Source of the DNA: Candidatus Mesolinea sp. UBA5823
GTDB lineage: Bacteria > Chloroflexota > Anaerolineae > Anaerolineales > Anaerolineaceae
Length of the DNA: 6,817 nucleotides
Reading direction: 5' to 3'
Assembly (NCBI GenBank): GCA_002417685.1
Contig: DICP01000006.1
Coordinates: 451-7,267 of the forward strand
Under the pieces are notes generated by a model, which worked only from the letters and a program-made list of their open reading frames with translations, was not told where the DNA came from and ran no database searches. The translations under genes and the position numbers were made by a program. Below are positions 4,366 to 6,817 of the stretch, one piece after another (position 1 is the first letter of the stretch; each line of letters begins with the position of its first letter).

Positions 4366-5733
4366 ATGGCTAAAACAACTGTACCTTGCCCACGCTGCCA
4401 CACGCCTATCGTGGTGGAGATCACCAGGCTTTTCGATATGAACACCGACCCCCAGGCGAAAGATAAACTGCTTTCTGGAGCAGCCAACTTTATTTCCTGC
4501 CCGGTTTGCCACTATGAGGGTATTTACCCTACTCCAATTGTCTATCACGACCCGGAAAAAGAGCTCCTGCTCACTTTCTACCCGCCAGAGTTAAATGTGC
4601 CTGTGCCGGAACAGGAAAAGATTATTGGACCCCTAATCAAAAAAGTGGTTGATGATCTCCCGCCGGCTAAGCGTAAAGCTTACCTCTTTCGGCCACAAAC
4701 TATGCTTACTCAACAGCACCTCTTCGAAACTATCCTCAAGGCGGATGGCATTACTCCAGAGATGATGAAAGCACAGCAGGAAAAACTTCGCCTGATCCAA
4801 GATATGGCGGCGGCTTCACAAGATGCGCTGCCAGAAATCATTAAGCAGAATGACGGAAAAATCGATGAGGAACTATTTGTCCTAATTTCACGCTTAGCCG
4901 AGGCTTCGGCTGCCGGCGGAGATCCGCAAGGGGCGCAATTATTGGTCGGGCTGCAACGCGCCTTGCTCGAGCATTCTACTTATGGCAGAAAACTTGCTGC
5001 GGAAGCTCAAGAGACTCAAGCAGCAATCCAAAGCTTGCAAGAGCTGAGCCAAAAAGGCGGGATTACGCGCGAATCTTTACTCAATTTGCTGATCAAGTCA
5101 GCAGATTCGGACGTGCGCCTGACTGCGCTGGTAACCCTCGTACGCGACGGCTTAGATTACTCCTTCTTCACCTTGCTTTCCGATCGCATCGAGCAAGCCA
5201 CCGTGGAGGAACGCCCCAAATTGATCGCACTGCGCGATAAGCTGCTTAAGCTCAGCGATGAAGTAGATCAGGCGCGCGAGGCGCAAGCTGCGGCAGCCCA
5301 AGCTTTGCTTGATGAACTGCTCCAGGCTGAGAATATTGAACAAGCTACCCAGCAAGCGCTCCCGCAAATGGATCAGGCTTTTGTGGACGTACTCAACCAT
5401 GCCGTTGACCAAGCCGAGAAAGCTAATGACGAGGAAAAGCTTCGTAAGTTAGCGATTATTATTGCCATTTTACAAGCTTCCAGTCAATCTGGGCGCTACA
5501 TTCAGCTAATCGAGACGCTCCTGCAGGCACAGGATGAAAACGCACGCCACGCAATTTTCGAAAAAGCCGGTAATGACCTGAATGCAGATTTTCTGCAGGT
5601 TCTAAACCAAGTGACAACGCAAATAGAGCAATCGAACAATCAACACGAGATGGTAGAGCAATTAAAGGAAATTTACCGTGAGGCGCTGCGCTTTTCGATG
5701 CAGCGAAATTTAGACCAGAGTGATTCTGCTTAG
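4366..5733 (+). CDS. CpXC zinc-ribbon protein with long helical C-terminal region
   Basis: This 455-residue protein begins with a CpXC-type domain (about 1-90). It holds two CPxC knuckles (C8-P-R-C11 and C45-P-V-C48) that should bind one zinc, followed by the typical PTPIVYHDPEKELLLTFYPPE stretch split over 55-75. The CpXC domain is of unknown function. The remaining 360 or so residues are predominantly helical, rich in Gln, Glu, Ala and Leu, and resemble a stack of amphipathic helices or coiled coil with repeated QALLDELLQAEN-like segments. No signal peptide or membrane segment is seen, so it is cytoplasmic. The ribosome site is weak (AGAAAGAG at 4353-4360), but the ATG directly precedes the conserved VPCPRC. 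The gene ends tail-to-tail with the FHA regulator (4-bp overlap). Its role is unknown; the neighbourhood suggests a link with phospho-signalling, which is inference. Confidence 0.88.
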   Translation: MAKTTVPCPRCHTPIVVEITRLFDMNTDPQAKDKLLSGAANFISCPVCHYEGIYPTPIVYHDPEKELLLTFYPPELNVPVPEQEKIIGPLIKKVVDDLPPAKRKAYLFRPQTMLTQQHLFETILKADGITPEMMKAQQEKLRLIQDMAAASQDALPEIIKQNDGKIDEELFVLISRLAEASAAGGDPQGAQLLVGLQRALLEHSTYGRKLAAEAQETQAAIQSLQELSQKGGITRESLLNLLIKSADSDVRLTALVTLVRDGLDYSFFTLLSDRIEQATVEERPKLIALRDKLLKLSDEVDQAREAQAAAAQALLDELLQAENIEQATQQALPQMDQAFVDVLNHAVDQAEKANDEEKLRKLAIIIAILQASSQSGRYIQLIETLLQAQDENARHAIFEKAGNDLNADFLQVLNQVTTQIEQSNNQHEMVEQLKEIYREALRFSMQRNLDQSDSA

Positions 5734-6374
5734 TGGGGCTGATTTTCTAAGCGTAACCCATGACCCCGAACTGTGACGATGTATTCATAGTCGGGGTCAA
5801 GTTGATTAATCCGCTCGCGAAGGCGCCGCACAAGCGCGTCTAATGCTTGTTCGGTGACCCAGCTGCCTTCTTCACCCCATACTGCTTGGATTAGCTCATC
5901 CCGCGAAACGACCTCGCCCGCCTTTTGATAAAGCGCAGCTAAAAGGTTGAACTGTTGAGCAGAAAGCGGTGGTTCAATTTCAACCCCCCGCACCCACACC
6001 CGCCGAGAAGCTTCGTCCAGCCGCAGCACAAAGGCTTGTTGGAACTCCTCTGGCAAATCCGTGAGCGGCAAGGTCGCATCAGCACTGAGAAACAGGAAGC
6101 TTTGTGTAAAGGCAATGCGGATTTCATCACCTTCATGCAATTGCTGGGAGCCAACAATCCGCTGGCTATTAAGATAGGTGCCGTTCTTACTGCCTAAGTC
6201 TTCCAGGAAGACGCCTTCGGTAGAAAGATAGATGCGTGCGTGCCGGCGTGAGATTTGGCGGTCTGGGATAACAATTTCACAGCTATCTTCCCGGCCGATG
6301 ATCAGCTCTCTGTTTACCAGCCACTGTAAGCCTTTGAGCGGGCCACTGTCTGCAAGTACAATCGGGTTTTCCAT
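5730..6374 (-). CDS. FHA domain - winged-helix (OmpR/PhoB-type) transcriptional regulator
   Basis: This 214-residue protein has two domains. The N-terminal forkhead-associated domain (about 5-97) has the phosphothreonine-binding signature: G27-R28, S42-R-R-H45, and LGSKNGTYLN at 60-69. The C-terminal trans_reg_C winged helix (about 115-210) carries LSAQQFNLLAAL, VSRDELIQAVW and the ending YIVTVRGHGLRLE. FHA modules bind phosphothreonine peptides, so DNA binding is probably controlled by a Ser/Thr kinase rather than by aspartate phosphorylation; no receiver domain is present. The divergent neighbour is such a kinase, which makes it the obvious partner. The order (FHA first) is opposite to mycobacterial EmbR. 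ATG 6374 is preceded by GGAG only 3 bases upstream, a short spacing, but no better start exists. The target genes are unknown. Confidence 0.93.
   Translation of the reverse strand: MENPIVLADSGPLKGLQWLVNRELIIGREDSCEIVIPDRQISRRHARIYLSTEGVFLEDLGSKNGTYLNSQRIVGSQQLHEGDEIRIAFTQSFLFLSADATLPLTDLPEEFQQAFVLRLDEASRRVWVRGVEIEPPLSAQQFNLLAALYQKAGEVVSRDELIQAVWGEEGSWVTEQALDALVRRLRERINQLDPDYEYIVTVRGHGLRLENQPH
5761..5799. other. Long hairpin at the convergent gene junction
   Basis: TGACCCCGA (5761-5769) pairs perfectly with TCGGGGTCA (5791-5799). After one bulged A (5770), CTGTGA (5771-5776) pairs with TCATAG (5785-5790) with one G-T, giving 15 pairs around an 8-base loop. It lies 27 bases past the CpXC stop and inside the 3' end of the FHA regulator gene. 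It lacks a T-run but could stop or stabilise + strand transcripts. Confidence 0.4.
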
Positions 6375-6397
6375 CTGCTCCGCGAATCAGATATAAT
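6368..6397 (+). promoter_or_regulatory. Candidate promoter of the Ser/Thr kinase gene
   Basis: A perfect TATAAT (6392-6397) is preceded by TTTCCA (6368-6373, four of six matches to TTGACA) at 18 bp. Transcription would start near 6404 and give a leader of about 109 bases. The AT-rich core also offers TATTAT on the - strand, so it may serve the divergent FHA regulator as well. Confidence 0.4.
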
Positions 6398-6451
6398 ACA
6401 TTCAGCGCTTAGTAACTTTTATTATAACGCACGCCAAGTTTGATTTTGCTT

Positions 6452-6474
6452 CCTGGGAACGCCGATCCCCCAGG
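6452..6474 (+). other. Hairpin in the kinase leader
   Basis: CCTGGG (6452-6457) and CCCAGG (6469-6474) form a perfect 6-bp GC-rich stem with an 11-base loop, about 20 bases before the ribosome site. No T-run follows. It could tune leader stability or serve as a dyad operator; chance is possible. Confidence 0.25.
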
Positions 6475-6512
6475 TTGCAGGGTGATCTAAATATAAGGAG
6501 AAGGAATACCCG

Positions 6513-6817
6513 ATGCCTGCACATCATGCTCAGGGCACAATTTTGCACGAGCGTTACCGCATCGACCGTGTTATTGGTCAGGGAGGATATGGTTTTATCT
6601 ACCTGGCAGAAGATTTGCGCCTGAGTGGGCGCTACTGTGCGGTAAAAGAAGTTTCTTATGATCCCTCGCTCCCGCCTGAGCTGCTGCAGGAGTCTCGTGA
6701 GCAATTCCAGCGGGAAGCTAACGTTTTGGCACGCCTGGATCACCCCAATTTACCCAAAGTTTCCGATTACTTTTCCATTGAGGATCGTGACTACCTGGTC
6801 ATGGATTACGTCCCAGG
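6513..6817 (+). CDS. Ser/Thr protein kinase, N-terminal part (runs off the window)
   Basis: The reading frame starts at ATG 6513 and is still open at the window end, giving 101 residues of a Hanks-type kinase N-lobe. Visible are the start of the domain (LHERYRIDRVIG), the glycine-rich loop G22-Q-G-G-Y-G27, and the ATP-anchoring lysine in CAVK (K45). The alpha-C glutamate in FQREANVL (E68), the LDHPNLPKV segment, and a hinge-like YLVMDYVPG are also present. These are the features of bacterial PknB-like kinases; the catalytic HRD and DFG motifs lie beyond the window. AAGGAGAAGG (6495-6504) provides the ribosome site. No membrane segment is seen so far, though in this family it would come after the kinase domain. 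It is divergent from the FHA-winged-helix regulator, its likely phospho-dependent partner (inference from adjacency and domains). Confidence 0.92.
   Translation, partial: MPAHHAQGTILHERYRIDRVIGQGGYGFIYLAEDLRLSGRYCAVKEVSYDPSLPPELLQESREQFQREANVLARLDHPNLPKVSDYFSIEDRDYLVMDYVP

Noticed and set aside
6402..6743. 113-residue - strand frame across the kinase start
   Set aside because: It is antisense to a clear kinase N-lobe with glycine loop and catalytic Lys, and has no domain of its own.

Overview
The window looks like bacterial chromosome, most likely from a Chloroflexota (Anaerolineae-type) organism. This is an inference from gene style: a lipoprotein with a long Pro-Thr-Glu linker, a luciferase-like flavin/F420 oxidoreductase, a zinc-ribbon CpXC protein, and an FHA-winged-helix regulator next to a Ser/Thr kinase. 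No marker gene fixes the taxon. TGA is used as an ordinary stop elsewhere (426-428, 2290-2292), so the code is not globally reassigned.

Region 1 (about 56-3013, + strand) is a tight redox operon. A TTGACA/TAGGAT promoter and a perfect 7-bp inverted repeat (89-107) precede an HxlR-family regulator with an N-terminal Cys. It overlaps (ATGA) a small YHS-domain metal-binding protein. Then come a luciferase-like (LLM) oxidoreductase, a DsbA/FrnE-type thiol oxidoreductase with a CPWC active site, and a second DsbA/FrnE-type protein.

The main discovery is in that last gene. Its real start is ATG 2363, and codon 14, exactly where the paralogue has its first catalytic Cys, is an in-frame TGA (2402-2404). 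The frame then stays open for 202 well-conserved codons. Twenty bases after the TGA begins the GGC apical loop of a perfect 7-bp stem-loop (2418-2434), which fits the bacterial SECIS model. I therefore annotate a selenoprotein with a U-V-W-C active site, beside its Cys-containing paralogue. An ordinary gene caller would truncate it to a GTG start at 2405 and lose the catalytic residue.

Region 2 (3014-4365) is AT-richer. It holds a promoter-like TATAAT (3139-3144), a potentially folded leader (3184-3300), a lipoprotein of unknown function (3378-3989), and a second gene-poor stretch with an inverted repeat and the TATAAT of the next gene.

Region 3 (4366-6817) is a signalling block. A CpXC zinc-ribbon protein with a long helical tail runs convergently into an FHA-winged-helix regulator on the - strand, with stop codons overlapping by 4 bp. 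That regulator is divergent from a Ser/Thr protein kinase cut off by the window end. A plausible circuit is kinase phosphorylation read by the FHA domain and passed to the DNA-binding domain, but this is inferred from domains and adjacency only.
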